Positions 9,782-19,769 of a stretch of 64,000 nt of DNA are shown piece by piece (positions within the stretch are counted from its first letter, which is position 1; each line of letters begins with the position of its first letter). Below the pieces are notes generated by a model. It saw only the letters and a list, made by a program, of their open reading frames with translations. It did no database searches and was not told the origin of the DNA. Origin of the DNA: Alopecurus myosuroides (taxonomy: Eukaryota; Streptophyta; Magnoliopsida; Poales; Poaceae); assembly GCA_028641055.1 (NCBI GenBank), contig CM054060.1, forward strand, positions 294,569,076-294,633,075, given 5' to 3'. Made by a program: the position numbers and the translations under genes.

Positions 9782-11131
9782 TTAGTGTGCACAAGACATG
9801 TCCGGCTGCAGCGAGATGGATCGAGCAGGAGCAGGAGCAGGAGCCGGAGCCGGAGCCTTCAGCTTCATAACTGGGGATCCAGATTCTGTGGGCAGGGATG
9901 CGGCTCTTTCTGGAGGATTGGGCGCTCCATCTCTGTTGGATCGTTCTCCAATGCCATGAACACGTTGATTGGTTTGAGCTTGAGGTGTCCGATATTTGGT
10001 CTTTGTCTTGCGCTCCTCACTGTCTATGCCCTTGCCTCATAAGCTTATTCATCAGCCTTTCCTCGTCATCATGGCCTCCTTATGGGGATGAGCACTCGTA
10101 CTCCTGTGTTTCTGATGCGAACTAGGTGCTCGCACCAGAAGATTGCCGAAATCAATTGTGTTGTTCATCTCATCTTCCTCTGTCTGGTAGCCACTGCCAC
10201 TTGATGATCCATTCAGCCTATCTGAGTGCTTCCATCGTTCGTAGTAGTAATGACAACCATTCCTGTTGCTTGGGCGTCATGTTTGGCCACCAGGTGTTTG
10301 GTCTGCCATCTTTCATCATTAGTCACTTCATCATCCAGAGAACCATATGCAGGTGGCTTTGTGATTTTGCTTCTGTCGGAAACAGGCTGAAGTTCATCAT
10401 CATGCCTGTACACATTTGCAGCTTGTTTTGTCAGATTTTCGAGGGCAGCTTTCATGTTAGTGTTTGGCTTAACATAGGGATGCTGCATATTGGCTGCTTT
10501 CTTCTCTGGCATTTGCTGCCCATCTTGATTCGACTGTCCAAACTCTCCTATATATGATGTTTGATTACACAAACCAATATTATCTTCTCCAGCAGACTTT
10601 TCCCTCGTTGCTCTGTATGGCTTCGACAAAGGAGGAGCCTTGTCTACTATTTTACTGTTCAAGGTGCTAACTGACTCAGTTCCTAGCCTTTTCCAGGCAC
10701 AGAGTTTGAAGCCCCAAATCAGCATGTCCCCAGTTATGATCAGTCCACCAGCCATGTGGGATTGATGGTAGCCTTTCCCATCAGGCTTTTCAATGAAAAG
10801 GATGGGTGATATAATTCGTAAGTTCACTAGAATATACTCCCTCCATTCCTAAATATAAGATGTTGTAGCCATTTTCCACATTCACACATGTCAACATGTA
10901 TCTAGACAACTTTTAGTGTATATATTCACTCATATTAGTAATCTAGACAATATGAGTAATAGCTACAACATCTTATATTTAGGAACGGAAGGAGTACCTG
11001 TTTATTTTGCAGTACACCAGATATCTTCAGTTTGATTGCCTTGATGCTAAAAGGGAGTGTGAATTCTTCAGCAATGTCTTGCATCACTTGACTCCTCCTT
11101 GTTAGTAAATGACTTGTTCTGAAGCTTCTGA
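9782..11131 (-). pseudogene. Probable IST1-like (regulator of Vps4 activity) relic
   Basis: IST1-like proteins act with ESCRT-III and Vps4 in endosomal sorting. On the minus strand an exon opens after a splice acceptor near 11131 with QKLQNKSFTNKE. In a shifted frame it continues VMQDIAEEFTLPF, which resembles the end of an IST1 domain (QKLS-KSF, IAEE). After the Stowaway insertion a long frame runs from about 10827 to 10213. A serine-rich and acidic stretch (SGSGYQTEEDE) follows, then PERAASLPTESGSP, an alanine-proline run and a stop at 9782-9784. The low-complexity tail fits IST1-like proteins, but no conserved block is long enough to be sure. Frame changes between blocks and the MITE make it a pseudogene. 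It could be another multi-exon gene. Confidence 0.4.
10837..10994. mobile_element. Stowaway MITE inside the IST1-like relic
   Basis: A 158-bp element with TA on each side (10835-10836 and 10995-10996). The left end is CTCCCTCCATTCCTAAATAT and the right end is its inverse complement with small changes. On the minus strand it sits directly after the codons of the exon that ends LQNKQ, so it lies at or beside an old splice donor. Confidence 0.9.
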
Positions 11132-11241
11132 ACAAACTGTCCACAAAATTGTCAAGTTAATCAGCATGGTTGAACAAAAGGGAGCAGCTCAAACACAAAA
11201 AGGGACAACATCATATGCAACTCAGATCTAACAAAATTAAG

Positions 11242-11343
11242 GTTCAATGGAAGCCCCATATCCCTCTGTGAATACATGTCAGAGGTCACACAGTTCAATG
11301 GAAGCCCCATATTTCTTTGTGAATACATGCCAGAGGTCACACA
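11242..11343. repeat. Tandem duplication, 51-bp unit
   Basis: Two adjacent 51-bp units (11242-11292 and 11293-11343), each starting GTTCAATGGAAGCCCCATAT, with only a few differences. It lies in non-coding DNA between the IST1-like and PPR relics. Confidence 0.8.
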
Positions 11344-11949
11344 GTTCAGGTAAGTAAGGAAATCTAGCAGAAGCGAAAATCAGATGGACACAGCATCCAA
11401 GGCTTAGCGAGGGCGTTCAGTGTAAATACACCACCACAGATTAGTGATCAATCACACAAAGGTACTTTTGTTTGTAATAATTGAATGCAACAAGAAGTAT
11501 TCCTAAGTTCTGTAAGCTGTGCAGAATTAACTGATATAGCAAAGTTAACTCATATAGGTAGCAAAATATAAAAAAAACTCAATCTAGTATGAAAGTTTGG
11601 CACATACTCGCTGATCAGGTAAGCTTCGACAAAAAAATATGAATTATCCGCAGCTATAAGCATTGAGAAACATGGGTTTGGCACACACACAACAGCAGAA
11701 TCCTGTGAAAAGCTAGTATATTCCGATTTGCAGTTTCCAGATTCTCTTCAACTTTGGAAACACCATGCAAAAATTGCAGAAAAAGTTGCTTGATTCGCTA
11801 CATTGACTGAATTTGCTTCATTTCAGGTTTCCGACCTAGAGGGGACATGTTCATGACAAAATTGGAGTATGGCATACATTGTGCAGAAAATGACTCAAGT
11901 GTCAAGCTATTGCTGTCAAGCCGTTGCCTTACATCATATGCATGATTTA
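11344..11949. other. No gene seen; downstream of the PPR relic
   Basis: AT-rich sequence with no supported coding region. For the minus-strand PPR gene this is the 3' flank and may hold its former 3' UTR. Confidence 0.5.
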
Positions 11950-13536
11950 TCAATGACGCAAAGGTGTTTTCCGCAATGTATCCAACTTGAAATTCATCTC
12001 TTGTGCCAGACTGATTCTTCCTCCCTCAATAAGAGCTTGCTTCAAATTACTGAAAAGCTGACCAGGTGGCCTAATTCCTTTGTCCAGCATCTCCTGGAAA
12101 TATACGCAAGCTTCTTCCAGCCTGTTCTCAAAGCATAACCCGTTGATTAACGAGGAAAACATGTGCATACATGGGAGAACACCCTTCTCCTTCATTTGGT
12201 TCCACACCATCAAGGCCATATCAACCCTTTCATTACTGCAGAACATACCAACCATTATTGTATACGTGTTGATCTGAGGTTCACAGCCACCCACACCCAT
12301 TTCCTGGAAAACATTATAAGCCTCTTCTATCTTGTTAGATTTTATAAGATAGTGCAGAATAATATCATAAGTCCGGGAATTCGGACTGAGTCCACTCTTT
12401 CTCATCTCATCAACCATCCTGAAGGCCTGCTCGAACTTTGAGGATCTGCAATAGGCCCCAACAACTGCATTGCATGTAGGTACCTCCATGGGAAACCCAC
12501 TGGCCTTAGAAAGCTCAAAATACTTCAAAGCTTCATCCAGCCTCTCATCTGAACCAAGCCCGTTGATAAGCATGCAATACACATGAGGGCTTGGCATGAA
12601 ACCGGGGGCTTCCATCTCATGGAACACCTTGATGGCCTCGTCACATTTGGCGGACTTACAGAAGGCATTAATGAGCATCCCGTACGCCACGACATCAGGC
12701 TTAATGCCTGCATCCAGCATTTCTTGGTACACCGACTTGAGCATCAACAAGTCCTTTTCATGGCCTCAACCTTCCATGAGGATAGTTTAGGTCTTCAAAT
12801 CAGGTACAAAATTTCCGTTCCTCTTCATATCCTTAAAGATGGCGTGCGCTTTCTTGACTTGCTTTGATTTGCTGAGTACATCGATTAGCCAGTTGTAATC
12901 TGACAGGTCTGTTTTCAGCCCAAAGCCGCCCATCTTCTCGAAGGTCTCGACGGCTTCCTTGACCTTCCTTTCCCGGGCATACCTCCTGACGATGAGCCTG
13001 AACGTGTCCTTGGACAGCAAGCCACGGCACCGCATTGACTCCACCAGGCTCCACACCAGCCTGAACTGCTTTATCTTGCCGAGTGCTTCGATCAGGTTGT
13101 GGAAGCTTTCGGCCGTGTACACGAAGCCTTGCTGACTCTCTGCCCAGCGGAAGAAGGTGAGAGCGAGAACGCCGGCGTTGCTCAGGTTCTTAAGCACCTC
13201 TGCGACCAGCTCCCGTGACACGGATACTCAGAGCGCGTCAAGAGCCGACGCCACCGTGGACAGAACGCGGCAGACCCTCTCTGCCGCCTCGGAGACGTTG
13301 TTGCCCGGGACCACCGTGAACTGCTGGTCGATGGAGAGCTCGTGGGTGCCGGTAGACCCAGTCTCGGTGCAAAACCCCGAGCCGCGCATTCCGTCGAGCA
13401 TGCGGCTGGCGTGCACGAGCGGCGTGCGACACAGGAAGGTGGTAGGCGACAGAAGCATTTGGCCGAACGCCATGCGCGCCTTCTTGGCGGGGACGCTCCT
13501 CGTGTAGCAGAGCAGGTGCGCGGCTGCGCGGCGCAT
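11950..13536 (-). pseudogene. PPR protein, At1g71060-like, three in-frame stops
   Basis: P-class pentatricopeptide repeat protein; the family binds organellar RNA, and the Arabidopsis relative At1g71060 is annotated as mitochondrial. From ATG at 13536 the frame covers 528 codons plus the stop without any frameshift. It has an arginine-rich N-terminus (MRRAAAHLLCY), then a row of 35-residue repeats in which motifs such as VVAYGMLINAFCKSAK, VYCMLINGLGSDERLDEAL and CNAVVGAYC are clear, and ends DTLRKTPLRH. Family diagnostic stretches include NAGVLALTFFRWAESQQGF. It is broken by TGA at 13230-13228 (codon 103), TAA at 12789-12787 (codon 250) and TGA at 12768-12766 (codon 257, where the family usually has tryptophan). 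Otherwise it is intact, which suggests a recent loss. Confidence 0.93.
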
Positions 13537-13659
13537 CCTGGAAGCGAAGCTTGGTGGCGGGACGTGTTTTGGTAGGGAACAATTTCGGAGTGGTTCGAGG
13601 AGAGAAGAGGAGAGTGAGATGATCGACCAACCGAGCGGCGGCGGCAGGTCAGGGAGTAC

Positions 13660-13946
13660 CAAACAAAAACACTTGTCTATAACTAGCAGCTGGTTATAAG
13701 AAATTGACGTATCACCTATAGCCAACTATAGAGCCAACTTGTACAATAGTGAGATACAAAAATATGCTCCTTTATTAATATATGGCCCACCTCTCACTCT
13801 CACAAAGTGTCTAGAGCACGTGCTGCAGCTAGCTCTTGCATGAGAGCTCACTCCTCTTCTCTCTCTTCTTCTCTCTCTTCCATGTCATCATAAAAATATT
13901 ATTCTAATCCTTATAGCCCGCTTACATAAGCTTATTGTACTTGCTC
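13660..13946. mobile_element. Possible MITE upstream of the PPR relic
   Basis: AT-rich sequence containing TATAGCCAACTATAGAGCCA, a CT-rich run and an end reading CTTATTGTACTTGCTC. Ends like this are common in grass MITEs, but I could not define matching inverted ends or a target duplication. It may instead be plain promoter DNA of the PPR gene. Confidence 0.3.
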
Positions 13947-13949
13947 TAA

Positions 13950-15855
13950 GGCATCTCCAGCCGTGTGGCTCCAGGCCCAAAACGCCGTTGTTTTGGTGCC
14001 GCCGCGTTGCCAAACGACGCTAATCTGGAACCTGGTGGCACGGTTCCCGGTCGCCCCCCGCCCAAGGCTCGGCCCAAATTAATTCAAAAACGGGGAATTC
14101 GTTAAAATAGGCGCAATTCATGGATTCGACGATATTTTTACAGAAAAGTAAAAACATTAAAAAACATAAAAAAGTAAAAAACTACGTCTAATGCAGGCCG
14201 AGGCTCACCGCGATCGCCTGGCTGTAGTCGTAGTCGCCGCCGCCGTCGTCGTCCGAGCCGTCGTCGTCCCACCTGCTCGGGCCTGCGCCGGGGTCGCCGC
14301 AATACGGGTCGCTCGGGCCTGCGCCGGCGTCGCCCCACCTGCTCACCGCCAGGGTGCGCTGGAACTTCTTTTCGTCCTCGCTGTCGGGGTCGAGGATGAT
14401 GTAGTCGACCTCCTTCGGCTGCGGAGGGGGAGGGACGCGGCGGCGGGCCGCATTGGCAGCGGCTTCCTGTCGGCGCTGCGCCTTGAGCCGTTTCGCCTCG
14501 GCGAGGAGCCGGTGCTGGAGCTCCAATTCCTCCTGGGTGCTCTCGGCTCTCGCGCAGACTCCAGTCGGCTGCAACATCGTCGGCGACCGGTTGGAGAGTG
14601 TTCAAGGAGAGCTCCTCGGCGGCCTTCATGTCAGGTCACTCGTCCTCGTCGTCCCCCTCCTCCTTCTTCGGGCGCACGCCGCGCTCGAAGCCTGCGGCGG
14701 ATCGCTGGCGCGGCTCGCCGATGCGCAGGGTGCCGCTGTTGCGCCTGGAGGCAGGGCGCCCGGAGTTAAGGAGGGGAGGAGTGGATAGAGAGGCCGCGCC
14801 GGAGGAAGAGGAGGTGGCCGACGAGGACCCGCCCCATCCCATCCGCCGCGGTGTCCACGAGGGGTGCGGGCGGGGCGGCATCTGCAGTCAGGGCTCGTTG
14901 ACGGCTTCGATGTAGTCGAGCACCCACTCGAGCGTGCGGTGCTCGCCTCCCCACCACCGCTTGCGGCTGATGGCGTTGGCACGGCCCACGATAGGGCCGT
15001 TGTTGCCCTCGGCGGCGACGTCCTCGTCGTGGCGGCGTCAGAGGTACTCCCACTGGAAGGTGTCGTTGCCGCGCGCCCTCTAGCGCAGCTGCGCGGCCTG
15101 GTCCGGCGTCAGCCCTCGACGGACCTCGTCGATGGCTTGCCTGAACTCCGCCTCGCTGGAGGGGACGGGGGGCACGGGGATCCCGCCCATGTTGAGCTGC
15201 CACCGCGGTTGCCCGGCGGCGGCGCTTGGGACGCGCATATCGGGCGGGCATGGATACCCCGCCCGATACAGCGCCCAGGCCTCGTGCTTGCGGAGGTGGC
15301 GGCGGCGCCATCCGTTGGTGGCGGCGGCTTCATCGTAGCTCGATATCTCCGGGGAACGGCGAGGGGATGAACATCGAGAATGGGGAGAGAGAGAGTGGCG
15401 AGGGGGAGAATGGGGGAGAGTGGGCCGACGGGGGCGCGTTTTGTAGCTCTGGCAGAGCCATTTACTACGTCGCGTGCCGTCGTTGCCGCTCGCCACGCCA
15501 TTACTCCGGCGGCCTTTGACGGGCGCATGCACTGGCCGCCCGTCACGCCATAAACGCCGGCAGCCTTTGACCGACGCGGGAGCCGAGAAGAAGCTCACGG
15601 GCGGGGGTTTCTGTTCCCGCGTTTTTCCCACGCGTTGCTGACAGCGCTGGCCTACGTCGCCTGTCCCGCCTTTTCGCCCTCCGAAGCCGAACCTAGCGGG
15701 TTGGATTTCGCCTGGGTGCGCCGGCGCGAAATAACGCCAAAACGGCGCTATTTGGGCTTCTGGGGGCCCGAGTGGTGCAAAAAACGACGCTTTTTGCTTC
15801 CGCCGGCGCTAAAAATGCCCCTTGGGGGGGCTCTGGGGGGCGGCTGGAGATGCCC
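13950..15855. mobile_element. TIR DNA transposon, Harbinger-like
   Basis: The left end GGCATCTCCAGCCG (from 13950) is matched inversely by CGGCTGGAGATGCC (to 15854), and TAA flanks both sides (13947-13949 and 15856-15858). A 3-bp TAA target and GC-rich short inverted ends fit the PIF/Harbinger superfamily. No transposase was recognised inside, so it is probably a non-autonomous element carrying an unrelated reading frame. The interior is strongly GC-rich compared with the flanks. Confidence 0.6.
14188..15546 (-). pseudogene. Decayed reading frame carried by the TIR element
   Basis: One continuous minus-strand frame can be followed from about 15350 to 14600. It passes through FRQAIDEVRRGLTPDQAAQL, then FQWEYL, RKRWWGGEHRTLEWVLDYI, a serine-rich stretch and KKEEGDDEDE. 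It is interrupted by TAG at 15082-15080 and TGA at 15040-15038, 14890-14888 and 14638-14636. After one further frameshift a C-terminal block follows to 14188, with EELELQHRLLAEAKRLKAQR (helical), DPDSEDEKKFQRTLAVSRW and an acidic tail. I do not recognise a function. The start is uncertain. Confidence 0.5.
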
Positions 15856-15858
15856 TAA

Positions 15859-16479
15859 CGAAAAACAAAATGGATTAACAAAGTCCTCGAAGTAGAAGCC
15901 CATCTACGCTACATGGTAACGTGTTGCCTTTTTGGGCTGCAGGCCTTGCCGGGCAGAGATGAAAGGCGTTCGTGTTGTGTTAGTTGTTAGGTAACCTGCA
16001 TTAGAGAACGGGCTACTTTGTGCATGTTATTTGGGTTGCCCAATCTTGATTTTTTGGTGGTGAGTAGTCTCACCTCTGTTCATATGGGTGGAGTTACCTC
16101 CAATGAGGTGCACTGTAACGGCGCGACATGACGGCGGTGGCCTAGCGCGGGCCCGACACGGAGGCGGCGGACTCGTGCGCGTCAGCAGGGTCATGACGGC
16201 GCAGTAGGTGCGGCTAGTGCGCACACCGCGGAGCTCGGCCAGCTAGGCCATGAGCTCGATGATGGAGGCCGGTGCCGATAAATTTAGCTGCGGCGAACGA
16301 CACCAATGAAGCGCACACATCAGAGAGGTTGAAGTGAGACAGAGAAGCACCCATGATGAGTGGCAAACACGAGGATGTCACCAGCGACAGAGCTCGTCGA
16401 AGAAGTTTGTTGCAGCTGCGTATGGGAGTGATGGAGAGCATAGTATAGTAACAAACACACCACGAGCACCATGGACATT
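15859..16479. other. No gene seen
   Basis: Mixed-composition DNA after the TIR element. The GC-rich part near 16120-16300 has no frame that I would call a gene. Confidence 0.5.
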
Positions 16480-16553
16480 TTCAGTAACACACGCCAAACA
16501 TGTTCAGTTAACACACGCCAAAACATGTTCAGTTAACACATCACAAATAAGTT
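16480..16553. repeat. Short tandem repeat, 24-25 bp unit
   Basis: About three units, each starting TCAGTTAACAC or TCAGTAACAC followed by ACGCCAAAACATGT or a variant. The third unit has diverged. Confidence 0.7.
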
Positions 16554-16988
16554 CGGTTAACCGACAACTCCGGTGACGACGGAGTTTCCAGCGGCTGCGA
16601 GCGGTAGCGATTGAGCGCAACCCACAAAGATATATGTGAGAGTACTGATAGAAGGAGATAGTTCATGGCGGTTTACGGCCGTCGAGCGAAGGTTGAAGAA
16701 GACACGTACATGAAGCACAATATAAATATGCATCGAGGTGTAAACCAACGAAACAAGAAACTTACAACACGAGAGTTGTGTGAAATAGCAAGGAGAAGCT
16801 ACTCCTCAAAGAATATTTCAAACGGTCGCTTGCACGCGGTTAATTTGACGAAATTCATCTAAAAAAGGTTCACATATGAATACAAAATTTATGGTTAGCA
16901 GTGGACGAAAGTCTAAAACGATTGCCGGAATAGAACAATATAATCGTTACGATTTATTTTCATGTACAACTTATTTTAAACCGAGAAC
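16554..16988. other. No gene seen
   Basis: Intergenic DNA without a supported gene, becoming AT-rich to the right. Confidence 0.4.
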
Positions 16989-16998
16989 TATATAAATA
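16989..16998 (+). promoter_or_regulatory. TATA box candidate
   Basis: TATATAAATA, a strong match to a plant TATA box, followed 49 bp later by an ATG with a purine-rich leader between them. Confidence 0.3.
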
Positions 16999-17046
16999 GT
17001 GACAAGTAAGAAGATGAAGTGAGATTAGAGAGAGTGAGCAAAAGCG

Positions 17047-17178
17047 ATGGTTGCAGCCAGCAAGGGCAGGGTTGGCTCTGCTCCAGCCACCGAAACTGCC
17101 GATTCCTCGGTTTTCATCGGGGCTGCCCGACGCTGCTTTAATCAGCGTGTCAGCAAATTTTGGCCTGCATGCAACTAA
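17047..17178 (+). CDS. Small candidate reading frame behind a TATA box
   Basis: A 43-codon frame from ATG 17047 to TAA 17176-17178. The first half is alanine-, serine- and glycine-rich (MVAASKGRVGSAPATETADS), and the second half has several cysteines. The start could suggest a transit-peptide-like N-terminus of a lost gene. It is clearly more GC-rich than its surroundings. I do not recognise it and nothing downstream continues it. It may be a gene fragment or chance. Confidence 0.2.
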   Translation: MVAASKGRVGSAPATETADSSVFIGAARRCFNQRVSKFWPACN

Positions 17179-18395
17179 ACAGTGGTCCGTCCTGACACCC
17201 CACGGGCCTGGTACAAGACGGTACAGGCTAACAAACGCGCCCTACAAGATAGGCAATTTCGGGGAGATTTCTAGTTTCCGAGCTCCACTTATTAAAAAAG
17301 TTAAAAATCCTATTTTAAAGTTAAAAATATGAAGAAAAAAAATTGGGATGTTCTCGGTGATGCATTTTTTAAATGTGTAAAATTTTATTTTAAACTTTAT
17401 ATTTTGACCTAATTTTTTTGTATAGATACAGATCTGAGTATAATGTTTCAAATCTCCAGAAATTAGAATTTGTCTAAGTGTTAAGTCTACTATCCAGAGC
17501 GATTCTCTTCTATTTAGTGTATTATTAGACTATTATTCCTATGTAAGATCTCCTAAAACTATGCATAACCGTAAAGGAAAGGCAAGGAAAAAAGGTTTTG
17601 CTATTTTTTATGTAAGAAAATCACGTTGAGATTTTACCATTTCTAGGCCATATCATGGACTATATCCAACTTTTTTTAAACCTTTTTTAAATATTCTCTT
17701 GAATTTTAAAAAAATGAAGGGAGCACTAGAGCCATCCGGCAACTTATTCATGTTGAGTGAAATTGGATGTCACGAAAGTTCTAACTCGTTTTTTACTATT
17801 ATGAGTGGTGTAACATCTTATATTCCTTCCGAGAATAAGTGTCACTGAAACCGGTTACATCCATTTCAACAACACTTATTTTTAGAGGAAGGAAATATGA
17901 TACTAAATATACATATATTAAATAAGATATTAGTCGCGTTTTAGTATTGAATAGGGTATTAATTGCGTGTCAGATTTCATGGGAAGTCGTTGAGGGTAAT
18001 CAGAACGTTAAATGTCTTTGGTGCTCAACATTGGAACCTTTGAACTGATAGATCATATGATTTGATGGCCAAAATAGGTGAAAAATCACAAAAATAGCCT
18101 TGGGGAGAAACTTCAGCACAAAATATGCGTAAACGTATTTTTTTTTCTCGAAACTAACCCTTTTGGGTAGCGTCCAACACGGAGGCGCGGTGGTTCAAAG
18201 GGCAACTCCAACTCCAACGGAGGCGCGGTGGATTCGAGGGCAGCGCCCAGTTCCACGACGCGGTCCTCTTGGATATGTAAAACCAGCCACGCCCGACCCC
18301 TTCTCCCTCTCCACTCCCACTTTCATCTTCTACTCGGGTTGGTCCCCTTTTGTCTCTCCCTCTCACTCCCCCCAACTCCCCCCCCCCCCAAGCTC
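17179..18395. other. No gene seen; AT-rich to 18150, then GC-rich
   Basis: The left part is AT-rich with a degenerate MITE. From about 18165 a GC-rich stretch contains a repeated phrase GGAGGCGCGGTGG (near 18181 and 18219) and a run of C. It looks like decayed transposon sequence beside the mobile-domain relic. Confidence 0.4.
17823..17895. mobile_element. Degenerate Stowaway-like MITE
   Basis: Flanked by TA (17821-17822 and 17896-17897), with left end TTCCTTCCGAGAATAAGTGT and a right end near its inverse (ACACTTATTTTTAGAGGAAG). It is short and decayed. Confidence 0.5.
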
Positions 18396-18399
18396 CCTC

Positions 18400-19179
18400 T
18401 CACTCCCCCGACCAAATTGCGTCATCACTCGATGTGCCAAGTGGATCTCAACTGCATAAATGCATATTAGTGGGACCTTCAACAACCAAAGATATTCTTC
18501 CTCTCGGCACTTTGGGTTCAGGTCGAACTGATTGTTTGTGTTTCCGAAATATTCCCGAGTGCCATGGATCTCCCATGTCACCTACAACAATATATAAGAT
18601 TTAAAAACTAGAACAAAAGTCAACAACTATTACCTACAACGTTATGAAAGAACATGATATCACCAGTTATTACCTGCTCAGGGGTCAGCTCATCAAACTC
18701 GTTGGTGTACCGCACATACTCCCTTTTTGGGTCACCTTTGAACTCCGTAACCTTATCCCACCAATACGCCCATGTAGCCCTACGCAGCGGGTTGCCATGA
18801 TCGTCCAAGGCGCCGATTGCAACCTTTTCGGACGTCCCACCAAAAAGTGTTCCCACATCCAAACAAGAGCGATGATGGTGGCAGGATTCATGTTCATCTT
18901 TGACCGAGACAGAAGCGAGATAAATGGAAGGAGTCCAAGTGTCTCAATGTAGTACGTATACCGCTCGTCGAACGGCATGTCCTTGTGTGCGGCCTCATGG
19001 GACCGCAAACAAAGAGGGAAAAAGACCTACAAGAACAAATACAAGTTAGAACAATAAACATGGAAACTAGATATATATGAACAAACATCATCAATATGGA
19101 TTACCCTCTTCTTCTCCGCCATCAACATTCCACGGTGAGTGACATCATATTTATCCTCGAGAAGATACTCGTCATCCAT
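18400..19179 (-). pseudogene. Plant mobile domain (PMD) gene relic
   Basis: PMD proteins (often labelled serine/threonine phosphatase 7 long form homologs) are found as host genes and inside plant DNA transposons. Exon 1 is complement(19105..19179), encoding MDDEYLLEDKYDVTHRG and ending at a GTAATC donor. Exon 2 is complement(18674..19026), with YYIETLGLLPFISLLSRS and MNPATIIALV, then, in a different frame, RRATWAYWWDKVTEFKGDP and FDELTPEQ. Exon 3 starts at 18581 with VTWE, giving the in-frame family join LTPEQ-VTWE, and runs through CREEEYLWLLKVPLICIYAVE. The central PMD segment (normally WRPETHTF and beyond) is missing, and a frameshift sits at the joint. It is a deleted, non-functional copy. 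Confidence 0.7.
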
Positions 19180-19194
19180 CCTATAATTTTGCAA

Positions 19195-19769
19195 AATAGA
19201 CAAACTAATAAGAATAGAATGCTAAATAACCACTATTACATACACATTCTAATATATTTGACATCCATATAAAACACCTTAGAGAAAACCACTTAAATTC
19301 ATTCTCACATGTCAAATGTATCTCCCACATCTACATATCTAGCACAACTATTACATACACCACATTATCTACCACCATAGAGAATACCAAAAATATGTCA
19401 AATGTCTCTCACACATGTACATATCTAGCACAACTATTTCATTCTAACAAGTGAAATGTCTCTAACACATCTACATCTCTAGAACAACTATTATATACAC
19501 CAAAGTATCACTAAATTTCGAAATTAATCAAGAACTATGGTTACACCTAGGGTTAACAAAATATGTCAAATCTGAGAGATTTTATGGAAAAAATTGAGGG
19601 GATCAGATGAGAGTACCTTGAGGAGGGATGAGGGCTTCAAATCCACACAGAAATCTACCATAACAAGCTGGATTTGGTTCAAGATTTAGGAGGGGGGGAG
19701 GGGGCGCCTGCAGCCATTTTCAACCTTCTGCGTGTTTCGGGTTGGGGAATAGATGAGGGAGATAGGGGG
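19195..19769. repeat. Imperfect tandem repeats and flank before element A
   Basis: Between about 19305 and 19505 a unit with ACATATCTAGCACAACTATT and TGTCAAATGTCTCTCACACA-like phrases is repeated three times with divergence. No gene is seen. The five bases before element A are GGGGG (19765-19769), its presumed left target duplication. Confidence 0.5.

Noticed and set aside
10126..10557. Plus-strand frame of 143 codons
   Set aside because: It is the complement of the IST1-like relic and has no domain; the minus strand gives the better protein-like text.
12080..12867. Several plus-strand frames over the PPR region
   Set aside because: They are antisense shadows of the clear minus-strand PPR repeats.
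14191..14915. Long plus-strand arginine-rich frames
   Set aside because: GC-rich DNA opens all frames; the minus-strand frame has the consistent helical and acidic blocks.
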